From the NCBI RefSeq assembly GCF_900292015.1, contig NZ_LR130759.1, forward strand, positions 4,030,001 to 4,094,000: a DNA stretch of 64,000 nucleotides, given 5' to 3'. The position numbers were made by a program, and so were the translations under genes. This DNA is from Mycobacterium basiliense (lineage in GTDB: Bacteria > Actinomycetota > Actinomycetes > Mycobacteriales > Mycobacteriaceae). Numbering within the stretch: position 1 is the first letter of the stretch; each line of letters begins with the position of its first letter. The notes under the pieces are model-generated. The model did no database searches and had not been told where the DNA came from. It saw only the letters and a program-made list of their open reading frames with translations. Positions 1 through 8,613 of this stretch are shown here, one piece after another.

Positions 1-1
1 C

Positions 2-106
2 TATAAGATCCCCAAACGCTTTGCCGCTCTGCCACGTACCGAGCTCCCGCTCCTGGCCAGCGGCAAAATCGATACACAACAATTGAAGACTCTGTTCGAT
101 GGTTGA
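2..106 (+). CDS. C-terminal end of an AMP-forming acyl/aryl ligase (partial)
   Basis: Only the last 34 codons are in the window; the gene enters from the left. The reading frame ends TELPLLASGKIDTQQLKTLF-DG and a TGA at 104-106. The segment matches the end of the C-terminal domain of ANL-superfamily (AMP-binding) enzymes, where the lysine of the SGK(I/V) motif takes part in adenylate formation. The stop overlaps the ATG of the next ligase by 8 bases, so the two are translationally coupled and probably one operon. Substrate and subclass cannot be told from this fragment. It could be a fatty-acid CoA ligase, a FadD-type AMP ligase or a siderophore-type ligase. Confidence 0.75.
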   Translation, partial: YKIPKRFAALPRTELPLLASGKIDTQQLKTLFDG

Positions 107-1634
107 GCTCGTACGAACCATTGACGGTTTGGTGCGGTTTCGCGCCGCCACCGACGGCACCAATCCCATGGTGATCGATCCGAATTCTCGGATCAGCTAT
201 CGCGAACTCGAAAAGACGACAGCCGATTTAGCCGCAACGCTGGTGGCTGCCGGCGTCTGTAAGGGCAGCCGCGTCGGTCTGATCATGCCCAACTGCACCC
301 GCTGGGTGCAGATCGCCATCGCGGTGACACGCATCGGTGCGATTTTGGTTCCGCTAAGCACGCTGTTGCGTGCCAGCGAGCTGCTCACCCAGCTGCGCAC
401 CGCAGCGGTGCAGTTCTTGGTGAGCGTGCCGGAGTTCCGCGGCCACTGTTACCTCGATGAGCTCGATGCGATGCCGCGATCCGAACTTCCAGCCTTGCAG
501 CAGGTTTGGACAGCTGACCGGCTCACCGCCACCGATCCCGGCGTTCGGTACCGGCGGATGGTTGCGCCGATGGCCGAGACGGTCACTGCCGCGGACCCGT
601 TCGTCATCATGTTCACTTCTGGCAGCAGCGGAGCACCGAAGGGAGTCGTGCACTCCCACGGCAGCGCATTGGGTGCGGTGCGATCGGGACTGCACGCCCG
701 CTGCATCACCTCTGCCACCCGTCTGTATCTGCCGATGCCCTTTTTCTGGGTGGGCGGCTTGGGCGGCGGGATCCTGTCAGTTCTGTCGGCCGGCGCCACG
801 CTGGTGACCGAGGAAAGCCCGCGGCCCGACACCACCCTGCGCCTGCTGGAAGCCGAGCGGGTCACGCTATTTCGCGGCTGGCCCGATCAGGCCGAAACAC
901 TGGCCCGACACCCGGGCAGAGCCAATGTAGACCTCTCGGCCCTCCGGCCCGGCAGCTTGGACGCCCTGCTGCCATCCGAGCTGCGGGCTCGGCCGGGGGC
1001 GCGGGCCACGCTGTTCGGCATGACGGAGGCATTCGGACCGTACTGCGGCTACGCGGCAGACACCGACCTGCCACGGTCCGCATGGGGTAGTTGCGGAAAG
1101 CCATTTCCCGGCGTGGAAGTCCGCATCGTAGGGAAGGACACGGGCGTGGGGGTGCCAGCGGGAACCGTTGGCATGATCCAAATCCGGGGTCCGCACACGT
1201 TGCGCGGCATCTACGGCCGAAGCCGCGAAGACGTGTTCACCGCCGACGGCTTCTACCCCACCGGCGACCTCGGCCACCTGGACCGGGACGGCTACCTGTT
1301 CTACCACGGCAGGTCCGACGACATGTTCAAAGTCAGCGGGGCCAGCGTCTACCCAGGCGAGGTGGAACGTGCCTTGCGGACCATTGACGGCGTCGACGGC
1401 GCCTTCGTCACCAACGTGTCCAGCGCTCGAGGAGAAGAGGTGGGAGCGGCGGTCGTGTGCCCAAGACGCGCGTTGACCGTCGAAAGCCTGACCACTGCCA
1501 GCCGCCAACTGCTGAGCGCATTCAAGGTGCCGACGGTGTGGCTGCTGTTGGATTCCGACGACGACATTCCGCGCGGTTCTACCGGCAAGGTTGATACCCG
1601 GCGCCTTCGAGAAATGCTGGCCGACGCATCATGA
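99..1634 (+). CDS. AMP-dependent acyl-CoA synthetase / ligase family protein
   Basis: This 511-residue protein belongs to the ANL superfamily, which activates a carboxylic acid to an acyl-adenylate and then usually to a CoA thioester. Visible motifs in order are the P-loop-like TSGSSGAPKGVVHSH near residue 173, the FGMTEAFGP stretch (A5 region) near 305, PTGDLG near 387, the hinge GRSDDMFKVSG near 404, and the catalytic-lysine motif STGKVD near 494. The length is normal for the family. The ATG at 99 overlaps the stop of the upstream ligase, which supports that start. Two consecutive ligases next to an acyl-CoA oxidation cluster suggest carboxylic acid activation, but the substrate is unknown. 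A FadD-type long-chain ligase, a benzoate-type CoA ligase and a cyclohexanecarboxylate-type ligase are all possible. Confidence 0.85.
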   Translation: MVELVRTIDGLVRFRAATDGTNPMVIDPNSRISYRELEKTTADLAATLVAAGVCKGSRVGLIMPNCTRWVQIAIAVTRIGAILVPLSTLLRASELLTQLRTAAVQFLVSVPEFRGHCYLDELDAMPRSELPALQQVWTADRLTATDPGVRYRRMVAPMAETVTAADPFVIMFTSGSSGAPKGVVHSHGSALGAVRSGLHARCITSATRLYLPMPFFWVGGLGGGILSVLSAGATLVTEESPRPDTTLRLLEAERVTLFRGWPDQAETLARHPGRANVDLSALRPGSLDALLPSELRARPGARATLFGMTEAFGPYCGYAADTDLPRSAWGSCGKPFPGVEVRIVGKDTGVGVPAGTVGMIQIRGPHTLRGIYGRSREDVFTADGFYPTGDLGHLDRDGYLFYHGRSDDMFKVSGASVYPGEVERALRTIDGVDGAFVTNVSSARGEEVGAAVVCPRRALTVESLTTASRQLLSAFKVPTVWLLLDSDDDIPRGSTGKVDTRRLREMLADAS

Positions 1635-1787
1635 CGGTCTGTGCGTCACCGATCCCGGTGGGAAATCGCTCGAGGTTGTCGCGGGTGCGCCCGCTTCGAA
1701 TCGATCACCAAACGGTCTCTCAGAACACCCACGGTACCCGCATGCTTTGTTGACAATGCAATTAGTTGACCTGGCGTGGAGCGCCAT

Positions 1788-1804
1788 TGTAAAAGGTTTT
1801 TACA
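1788..1804. repeat. Inverted repeat TGTAAAA-GGT-TTTTACA
   Basis: Seven-base perfect arms flank a three-base centre. It lies about 150 bases after the ligase stop and 160 bases before the PE_PGRS start. A short stem with a T-rich right arm could be a weak terminator or a regulator-binding site. Nothing in the sequence decides between these. Confidence 0.4.
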
Positions 1805-1874
1805 TCGCGAAGATCATTGATAACGGTTCGATCACAGTTCCGGGATGCGGCGCTATGAAGATATCCATTTGGAT

Positions 1875-1888
1875 GCTATAGCTATAGC
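1875..1888. promoter_or_regulatory. 14-base perfect palindrome GCTATAGCTATAGC upstream of PE_PGRS
   Basis: The sequence is its own reverse complement and contains two TATAG-type hexamers that could act as -10 elements on either strand. It lies 76 bases before the PE_PGRS start codon. An operator or overlapping promoter element is plausible. The assignment is inference from symmetry and position only. Confidence 0.35.
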
Positions 1889-1964
1889 CACAGATCTGCT
1901 TGTACTTTCACTACCGTCACGATTCGTTCATCACTTCAACGCGCGCAAAATGAGGGGATTCGCC

Positions 1965-4529
1965 ATGTCATTTTTATTTGCACGGCCCGAAATCCAAGCA
2001 GCAGCGGCGACGGATTTGGCCGGCATCGGTTCGGCGATCAGCCAGGCCAATGCGGCGGCAAGGATTGCCACCACGGGGATCTTGGCCGCCGGCGCCGACG
2101 AGGTGTCGAGCGCCGTGGCGGCATTGTTCGGCGTGCATGCCCAGAGCTACCAATCGCTGAGCGCGCAGGCGGGGCGCTTCCACCACCAATTTGTGCAGGC
2201 GTTGAAGGCGGCCAGCGCTGTCTACGCAAGCGCCGAGGTCGCCAACGCCTCGCCACTGCACGTTGCGCAACAGGGAGTGCTGGATGCGATCAACGGGCCC
2301 ATCCAGGCGCTGACCGGACGTCCGTTGATCGGCAACGGCGCCAATGGGGCCCCGAATACGGGGCAAGATGGCGCGCCGGGTGGATGGCTGCTCGGCGACG
2401 GCGGTGCCGGCGGCTCCGGCGCCGCGGACCAGCCCGGCGGTAACGGCGGTGCAGCCGGATTGATCGGTACAGGCGGGGCCGGTGGAGCGGGTGGGACCGA
2501 GGGTTCCAGTGGAGGCGCCGGTGCCGGTGGGGCGGGCGGTGCTGGTGGGCTGCTGTGGGGCAATGGCGGACTCGGCGGGGCGGGCGGCCTTAGCGTCAAC
2601 TCCGGAGGGGCGGGCGGTGCCGGCGGGGCGGGTGGACTGCTCGGCGCCGGCGGAAACGGTGGCGTCGGCGGGTTTAGCGCCCTCGGTAGCGGCGGGGGCG
2701 GCGGCATTGGTGGCGCCGGCGGGTTGTTCGGCGCGGGCGGCAACGGCGGCTCCGGTGGACTGGGCTTTGACGGTGGGGCAGGTGGAGCAGGCGGGACCGG
2801 AGGGATCCTCGGCCCCGCTGGTGGCGCGGGCGGGGCCGGTGGGGCCGCGTACACCGGCGCTGGCGGGATGGGCGGGGCGGGGGGAACCGCCGGCATGCTG
2901 TTCGGCGCGGGCGGAGCTGGCGGCGAAGGCGGGTTCGGTGGCGGAGTCGGTGCGGCAGGCGGTGTTGGCGGCAACGCCGGTCTGCTGTTCGGCAACGGCG
3001 GGGCCGGCGGGGCCGGCGGCACGAACTCCACTTTTGACGGCGGGATCGGTGGCAACGGCGGCAAGGCGGGCCTCTTCGGCTTCGGCGGGGCCGGCGGCAA
3101 CGGCGGAGTCAGCATCCAGAGCAATGGCGGCGCCGGGGGCATTGGCGGTAGAGGGGGCCTGCTGTTCGGCAATGGTGGTGGCGGCGGAACCGGCGGCCAG
3201 GGCTCAATGACCGTCGCCCACTTCGGCGGTGCCGGTGGAGCGGGCGGCAGTGCGCTAGGGGTCGGCAACGGCGGTAATGGGGGCAACGGCGGACTGGGCG
3301 CGCTCCTGGGCAATGACGGTGTGGGTGGCTCCGCCGGGAGCGTGTTGGGCGCCAACGGCGCCAATGGTTCCACCGCCGCTGCGCCCTTGCCGCCCATGAG
3401 GCAGGCGGTGCTCGATGCGATCAACGCCCCTACTCAGACACTGCTCGGGCGCCCGCTGATTGGCAATGGCGTCAACGGGGTGGCGGGCAGCGGGGCTGGC
3501 GGCGCGCTCGGCGGGATCTTGCTGGGCGACGGCGGTGCCGGCGGCTCCGCCGCTGCTGGCAGCGCCATGTCCGGCGGCGCGGGCGGAGCTGCCGGACTGA
3601 TAGGTACCGGCGGGGCCGGCGGAGCGGGCGGTAGCTCCCCGACCGGAACCGGTGGGGTCGGCGGGACCGGCGGCGCCGCGGGGCTGCTCTTGGGCAGCGG
3701 CGGGGCAGGTGGAGCCGGTGGGAACTCTTCGACGGGTGTGGGCGGCGTCGGTGGGGCTGGTGGAACCGGCGGGCTTTTGGGCGGCGGCGGCAACGGCGGG
3801 ACCGGTGGCCAGAGCCTGGAGATCGCCGATGGTGGTGTCGGCGGCAACGGCGGTAGCGGCGGTACCGCCGGTTTGCTCGGCGGATTGTTTGGCGCTGGTG
3901 CCGGCAATGGCGGCAACGGCGGAACCGGCCATATCACCGGCGGCGCTGGGGGTGGCGGCGGCGACGGCGGTCCCCTGTTCGGTTCCGGCGGGGCCGGGGG
4001 AGGCGGCGGCAACGGCGGCACCAACGGGGGTGCCGGCGGCAACGGCGGCAATGGCGGCTTGCTGTTCGGTGCTGGCGGGTCGGGCGGAGTCGGTGCGGCG
4101 ACCCTCCAGTCCACCGGAGGGGCCGGGGGCAACGGGGGTAATGCCGGACTGTTGTTCTCCATCGGCGGTGCGGGTGCCAGTGGCGGACTCGGCGGTTTCG
4201 TCACCGGCGGTGCCGGTGGGGCCGGCGGTGCCGGGGGCCTTGTGGGCTTGGGCGGAGTCGGCGGGGCCGGAGGGCTCAGCGCAGGCGCCAGCGGTGGCGG
4301 CGGCGCCGGGGGCCAAGCTGGCCTGCTGTTCGGTGGCGGCGGTGCCGGTGGTGCTGGCGCCGACGGTCCCACCAATGGTGGCTCTGGCGGCGCCGGCGGC
4401 AACGCCGGATGGATGGGCAATGGAGCCAACGGCGGCAACGGTGGATTCAGCACACCCCCGGGTCAGTCTGGCCGCGGCGGGACAGGAGGGTTGCTGTTCG
4501 GTGCCAGCGGGCAAAATGGGCAACCCTAG
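1965..4529 (+). CDS. PE_PGRS family protein with duplicated linker
   Basis: This 854-residue protein starts with a typical PE domain of about 95 residues (MSFLFARPE, then [17 protein letters not shown]). It carries the YxxxE type VII (ESX) secretion signature as YASAE. After the PE domain comes the linker [20 protein letters not shown], then long GGAGG/NGGxGG repeats. About 475 residues in (near 3395-3470) a second, nearly identical linker appears ([21 protein letters not shown]) and another PGRS block begins. This looks like a tandem duplication or fusion that kept the linker but lost the second PE domain. ATG 1965 is chosen because family members start MSF and a GAGGGG sequence precedes it. 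PE_PGRS proteins are exported surface or secreted proteins; no specific function can be given for this one. Confidence 0.9.
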   Translation: MSFLFARPEIQAAAATDLAGIGSAISQANAAARIATTGILAAGADEVSSAVAALFGVHAQSYQSLSAQAGRFHHQFVQALKAASAVYASAEVANASPLHVAQQGVLDAINGPIQALTGRPLIGNGANGAPNTGQDGAPGGWLLGDGGAGGSGAADQPGGNGGAAGLIGTGGAGGAGGTEGSSGGAGAGGAGGAGGLLWGNGGLGGAGGLSVNSGGAGGAGGAGGLLGAGGNGGVGGFSALGSGGGGGIGGAGGLFGAGGNGGSGGLGFDGGAGGAGGTGGILGPAGGAGGAGGAAYTGAGGMGGAGGTAGMLFGAGGAGGEGGFGGGVGAAGGVGGNAGLLFGNGGAGGAGGTNSTFDGGIGGNGGKAGLFGFGGAGGNGGVSIQSNGGAGGIGGRGGLLFGNGGGGGTGGQGSMTVAHFGGAGGAGGSALGVGNGGNGGNGGLGALLGNDGVGGSAGSVLGANGANGSTAAAPLPPMRQAVLDAINAPTQTLLGRPLIGNGVNGVAGSGAGGALGGILLGDGGAGGSAAAGSAMSGGAGGAAGLIGTGGAGGAGGSSPTGTGGVGGTGGAAGLLLGSGGAGGAGGNSSTGVGGVGGAGGTGGLLGGGGNGGTGGQSLEIADGGVGGNGGSGGTAGLLGGLFGAGAGNGGNGGTGHITGGAGGGGGDGGPLFGSGGAGGGGGNGGTNGGAGGNGGNGGLLFGAGGSGGVGAATLQSTGGAGGNGGNAGLLFSIGGAGASGGLGGFVTGGAGGAGGAGGLVGLGGVGGAGGLSAGASGGGGAGGQAGLLFGGGGAGGAGADGPTNGGSGGAGGNAGWMGNGANGGNGGFSTPPGQSGRGGTGGLLFGASGQNGQP

Positions 4530-4787
4530 CTGTTTCCAGCACCAAGGCGACACAACGGTAATGGTGCGGCACATTTACCGTCGAAAATAGGAATTGTCTA
4601 TGAAACCGGCCGGACGCCGAACACTCTCTAGTCGCCGTAGCGCCGGATTTAGTTGCGACTAATGTTGTCCGCAACCCGGTGACAGTGGTGGACGTGAATT
4701 ACAGAGAAGCCGCACTGGACGATAAATTGAAGACTGCGCGCCCGGCAGCAAGATGGTGCCTGGAGATCGCGAACGAAGCGCTGCGGC

Positions 4788-6011
4788 TCAGCCCCCAACG
4801 GCCACCGCCTGCCTCCCGTTCTGTCGGCTGGCGACCGATGCGCCAATGAGGATCATTCGCATCGTCTGTTCGGCCGCGTCGGACAGCAACCGCCAACCGT
4901 TGGCGACAGCGTCGGCCAACGACATCGGCGCCGCGACGATCGAGGCCATCGCGTCGATCCCGGCATCGTGTACCGCCGCCGCGCCCCGGCCAATCGATCC
5001 GGCCAGCGCAATCACCGGCACCCCCGCATCGGTGGCGCGCCGGGCAACCTCGGCGGGCACCTTGCCCCGGGGTGTCTGGAAGTCAATCGAGCCTTCGGCG
5101 GTGATGACGAGGTCCGCTTGGCCGATCCTGGTGTCGAGGTCGATACCGCACAAACCGGAGTCGAGCAAGGCGTCGAATCGTGACAGCAGTGTGGCGCCGA
5201 TCCCGGCTGCGAGTCCGGCGCCCAGTCCGCCGGAGGCTCCGGTCCCGAGGCCGGTCCGCACGTCGGCGACCGGATTGCCATCGCGCTCGAGGATCGTGGC
5301 CCAATTCTTCAGGGCATGGGAAAGCACCTCGACGTCTTCGTCGGTCGCGCCCTTCTGTCTGGCGAAGACCGGAGCAACGCCCTTCTCGCCGCACAGCACG
5401 TTATTTGGATTGCAGGCCAGCACGATGTCGACGTCGGCGAGCCGGGGATGCAATCCACTGAGGTCCAAAAACGCTGCCCGCGCGAGATGACGCCCGCCCG
5501 GCGGGAGATCGGCGCCGGTGGAGTCCAGCACCCGAGCTCCCAACGCCTGCAGCGCGCCGGCGCCGCCGTCGCAGGTACCGGAATCGCCGCAACCCACGAT
5601 GATGCGCTCGGCACCGTCGTCGAGGGCCGCGGCAATGAGTTGTCCGACGCCGTAGGTGGTCGTAGCACACGGGTCGCGACGATCCCGGGGAACCAAGGAC
5701 AGCCCTGCGGCAGCTGCCATCTCGATCACCGCGGTGCCGGATGCGGCCCCACCAAGACGCGCGTAGTGCGCGTCGACGGTACCTCCGGCCGGTCCATGGA
5801 CCCGGACCCGCACCAGCTGCCCGGTGGTTGCCATCGCGAGGGTGTACGCGGTGCCCTCGCCGCCGTCGGGGATCGGCGCCATGTCTATCGCTACACCGGG
5901 CAGCGCCCGCCGCACCCCGGCAGCGATCGCATCGGCGACGTCCTCTGCGGATAGGCTCTCCTTGAATCCGCTGGGGGCGATGAGGATTCGTTGTGGCATG
6001 GACATCAACAT
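4788..6011 (-). CDS. glxK: Glycerate kinase (GlxK/GK-II family)
   Basis: The protein opens with RILIAPSGFKESLSAEDVA, the hallmark N-terminus of the bacterial glycerate kinase family that phosphorylates D-glycerate to 2- or 3-phosphoglycerate. Other family blocks are PIPDGGEGT near residue 50, the GCGDSGTCDGGAGALQALG glycine-rich stretch in the middle, and ITAEGSIDFQTPRGKVP toward the C-terminus. The length of about 407 residues is slightly above the usual 370-390 because of a C-terminal tail. The ATG at 6011 has AGGAG six bases upstream and is preferred over the GTG two codons earlier. It lies 39 bases downstream of the permease gene on the same strand, so the two probably form an uptake-and-phosphorylation operon. 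Confidence 0.88.
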   Translation of the reverse strand: MLMSMPQRILIAPSGFKESLSAEDVADAIAAGVRRALPGVAIDMAPIPDGGEGTAYTLAMATTGQLVRVRVHGPAGGTVDAHYARLGGAASGTAVIEMAAAAGLSLVPRDRRDPCATTTYGVGQLIAAALDDGAERIIVGCGDSGTCDGGAGALQALGARVLDSTGADLPPGGRHLARAAFLDLSGLHPRLADVDIVLACNPNNVLCGEKGVAPVFARQKGATDEDVEVLSHALKNWATILERDGNPVADVRTGLGTGASGGLGAGLAAGIGATLLSRFDALLDSGLCGIDLDTRIGQADLVITAEGSIDFQTPRGKVPAEVARRATDAGVPVIALAGSIGRGAAAVHDAGIDAMASIVAAPMSLADAVANGWRLLSDAAEQTMRMILIGASVASRQNGRQAVAVGG

Positions 6012-6050
6012 TGTCACTCCTATGTTCGAATCGGTGTGCCAGCTTGGCGG

Positions 6051-7670
6051 TCACCCAAACAGGGAGAGGCCGAGAGCCGGCCACACCTGAAAGGCGAAGA
6101 ATGCGAGCAAGATTGCCGATACGGGTGCAAGCACGGCCGATACCCGAAGCAGGTCCCTGCTGGTATAGCCGGGGATTTCGTCGGTTGCGGCGAACATCGC
6201 GACCGGTTTTGCCGAGCTGGTCAGTGTCAGGCAAAACCCGGCTGCGGCCGTCGAGATGAACGCGGCGGCAACCGGCGCGATGCCCGCCATCGGTGCGATG
6301 GTGACGATAATCGGGATCAGCACCGCTGATCGTGCCGAGCGCGATTGCAGGACCAGATGGGCGCCGATCGAAACGATGATCAGAGCAATCACGAAACCGT
6401 CTGTGGCCCAAGTCCCTAAGAGACCGCACGGACGGAAGGCGGCTTGTGCCAGCCATCCCGCCGCTCCGCTGTCTGTCACGGCGGATCCCAATGCCAACGT
6501 GGCAACCATGAAGATCAACAGCGACCACGGCAGTGTCTTCAGCGCGTCCGACATCGATGTGGTGCCGAACCGCGGTACCACGGTGATCAGCGCCCCGACC
6601 ACAGCGATGACAGCTGGGGCGATGTGGTGAATCGGCTCGGTGCACCAGCCGGCGATTACGATTCCGAGCAGGACGAGCACTCGACGTTGCGGCGGGCCGA
6701 GTTGCCCACCGGCGGTGCTTGATTGGCCAGCAGCCAGCGCGCCTACCGGCACGCTGATGCGCGTCCGCCGGTCCTCAGCACGGGTGAAGAGCAGCAGGAT
6801 GATCTCGGCCGCAAGATGTGACCACACCACCGCCAACGGCAGGCCGACAACGATCCACTGGACAAAGCTGATGCTCTCACCGACCGTTTGAGCCAGGATC
6901 TGGTTGGTCACCAAATGGGCTCCGGCACCGAACGGAGAGGCGATGGCCGACAGCAGAATGACCGTCGGGATCACGATGGCCAGACAACGCACCAGTCGCT
7001 TTCGATCCGACAATGCCGCGGCGAGGCCCAGGAATACGGGTAGGGCGAGCACTGCACGGCCGGAGGTGGCCGGAATGGCGAACGTGGCGACCACCAGTGC
7101 TGCCGTGACCAGGTGTACGAGTTGGCGAGGGGTGTGTGCCAGTGCCACCAGCCGGGCGGCCGTCCTGCCCGGCAGCCCCGTCGCGGTGACCGCCGCGGCG
7201 ATGACGAAGGCGCCAACCAGCAGCCAGATGAGATCCTGGCTCAACACTGCGGTGAAATCGCCGATATCGATGGCGCCGGTCACGACCAAGGCCAACACCG
7301 CCCCAACCGCCACATACGCGTCTTTGATCGGCGCCGCGATCCACATCGAGACCGCGGCAAGAAAGACCACCAACGTGATCGCACCCCGCGGGCTCAAACT
7401 GCCGGACAGGCACGCGTCGATGATCCCTGACAAGACCGCCAGAGCAACGATGGCAGCGACTGCCACAACCACGTACCGTCCTCGTGGCCGCTGTCTTGTG
7501 GTGGCGGTGCCACGCGTGCTCGAAGGGCCCACCTGCGGTGGGCTGCTCGTGGGGTGACTGCCTGCGCGCGAAAGCAGCGACGTGGATCGCAAGCCGGTAC
7601 GGGCTCTCATGGTTGACCACTGGGCTTCGGTGCTGGTCAGAATCTCGTGCGTGGTCGGCGTGGTCAGCAT
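6051..7670 (-). CDS. SLC13/DASS-type anion permease (multi-pass membrane protein)
   Basis: This 539-residue protein has a hydrophilic N-terminus of about 65 residues followed by roughly a dozen hydrophobic helices. Two family-like half-site motifs are visible: IPATSGRAVLALP in the first half and LTLTSSAKPVAMF in the second. These fit the divalent anion:Na+ symporter / citrate-arsenite permease superfamily, whose members carry di- and tricarboxylates or other anions. ATG 7670 has a GGGGA sequence six bases upstream; ATG 7610 is an alternative that would shorten the unusual N-terminal tail. The glycerate kinase follows directly, so the substrate may be a small hydroxy-acid such as glycerate, tartronate or malate. 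That last point is inference from context. Confidence 0.75.
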   Translation of the reverse strand: MLTTPTTHEILTSTEAQWSTMRARTGLRSTSLLSRAGSHPTSSPPQVGPSSTRGTATTRQRPRGRYVVVAVAAIVALAVLSGIIDACLSGSLSPRGAITLVVFLAAVSMWIAAPIKDAYVAVGAVLALVVTGAIDIGDFTAVLSQDLIWLLVGAFVIAAAVTATGLPGRTAARLVALAHTPRQLVHLVTAALVVATFAIPATSGRAVLALPVFLGLAAALSDRKRLVRCLAIVIPTVILLSAIASPFGAGAHLVTNQILAQTVGESISFVQWIVVGLPLAVVWSHLAAEIILLLFTRAEDRRTRISVPVGALAAGQSSTAGGQLGPPQRRVLVLLGIVIAGWCTEPIHHIAPAVIAVVGALITVVPRFGTTSMSDALKTLPWSLLIFMVATLALGSAVTDSGAAGWLAQAAFRPCGLLGTWATDGFVIALIIVSIGAHLVLQSRSARSAVLIPIIVTIAPMAGIAPVAAAFISTAAAGFCLTLTSSAKPVAMFAATDEIPGYTSRDLLRVSAVLAPVSAILLAFFAFQVWPALGLSLFG

Positions 7671-7895
7671 CTATGTCCCCTTTTCAAGCCCGTTGGCGTC
7701 TGGGTAGATGCTTTGCCGACGGCATCCCCGGATCCTGGATGGATTCTTGGAACGCCGGCAGGCGGTGATCAGAACAGCACGTGGCGCCCCGATCCATGGG
7801 CAAACGCAGAGGCACGCATCTCTGGCGCGTCGCTGCCGATGGTCACCAGACGGGGCGTAACAACGACCCCGATGGAGCGTTTCGGCGAAACCCCA

Positions 7896-8609
7896 CTAAC
7901 CGCGCCGCGGCGAGCCAATCCCGGTGTCCGACGGCCCCGCCTCGGAAACCACCCCCCGCGCAACCAAGTGGTCGATCAAGGGAACTGCGCTGGCCGCAAG
8001 ATGTTCAGCCATCGCTGCGCGGGCCAGTTTGTCATCGCGCTTGTTCAGCGCGGATAACACTCGCCGATGATCCCTGACCGCTTGGGCGGGCCAGTGCTCA
8101 ATCGTCGGGAACACCCATTCGGGTGCATATCGGGTGATCTGAGACATCAGTTGAGCCAGTTTTGGCGAGTCTGCAGCAATGTTGATGGCCCGATGGAACT
8201 CATGGTTGAGCCGCACCGTCATCTCGTCGTCGTCGGCGGCATAGGCTTCCTCGAGCCGGGCCTGGATCGTGTTGAGCTGCCGTAGTTGCTCGTCGCTGAT
8301 GTTGATCGCTGCCCGGGCCGCCAGCTCGCCGCCGACCTGGGCCTGAACGTTGGCTACGTCGACAAGATCTTTTTTGGTAACCGGCAATACCACGAATCCG
8401 CGGCGGGGTTGTTGGGCGACTAAACCTTCAGCGCACAGGGTAAATAGTGCCTCCCGTACCGGTGTGACACTGATGCCCAACTCTGCCGCCAGTTGGTCCA
8501 GCCGAATGTACTCGCCCGCGGCATAGCTGCCCTCGTAGATCCGCTTGCGGACAAAACGAGCCACCCCTTCGGAAAGTTGGGGCCGTGCGGCGAAATCCGG
8601 GACAATCAT
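7896..8609 (-). CDS. GntR family transcriptional regulator (FCD-type)
   Basis: The 237-residue protein has an N-terminal winged helix (residues about 12-75, with IRLDQLAAELGISVTPVREA and the GLV...RRGFVV wing). An all-helical ligand-binding FCD domain follows and includes LNHEFHRAI. FCD regulators sense carboxylic acids or acyl compounds and usually repress adjacent catabolic genes. ATG 8609 is chosen because the longer frame has no family homology before it and because it lies five bases after the stop of the preceding acyl-CoA dehydrogenase. It is the last gene of the SDR-thiolase-CoA-transferase-dehydrogenase operon. The AT-rich palindrome at 13044-13066 is its most likely operator. Confidence 0.9.
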   Translation of the reverse strand: MIVPDFAARPQLSEGVARFVRKRIYEGSYAAGEYIRLDQLAAELGISVTPVREALFTLCAEGLVAQQPRRGFVVLPVTKKDLVDVANVQAQVGGELAARAAINISDEQLRQLNTIQARLEEAYAADDDEMTVRLNHEFHRAINIAADSPKLAQLMSQITRYAPEWVFPTIEHWPAQAVRDHRRVLSALNKRDDKLARAAMAEHLAASAVPLIDHLVARGVVSEAGPSDTGIGSPRRG

Positions 8610-8613
8610 TGGT

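Larger units (their letters stand above)
1635..1964. other. 330-base intergenic region upstream of PE_PGRS, unusually AT-rich
   Basis: No gene is seen here. The right two-thirds is AT-rich against a GC-rich genome. It contains a TTGACA-like hexamer near 1750, an inverted repeat at 1788-1804 and a 14-base perfect palindrome at 1875-1888. It probably holds the end of the ligase transcript and the promoter region of the PE_PGRS gene. The PE_PGRS frame stays open upstream to 1845, but the PE domain begins at 1965. Confidence 0.5.

Noticed and set aside
2340..4520. Regular short repeats in the PE_PGRS gene resembling a CRISPR array or satellite
   Set aside because: The periodicity is the coding GGAGG repeat. 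There are no constant repeats with unique spacers and no cas genes.
2222..4574. Long proline- or alanine-rich frames on both strands across the first PE_PGRS gene
   Set aside because: They are shadows of the GGN codon repeats, which read as Pro/Ala or Ala/Gly in other frames, and show no domain or ribosome site.
5401..6645. 414-codon minus-strand frame across glycerate kinase and permease
   Set aside because: Low-complexity Arg/His-rich translation overlapping two recognised genes in the other frames.
7879..7891. GTTTC-GGC-GAAAC inverted repeat just after the GntR stop
   Set aside because: Five-base arms are too short to call a terminator or operator without support.
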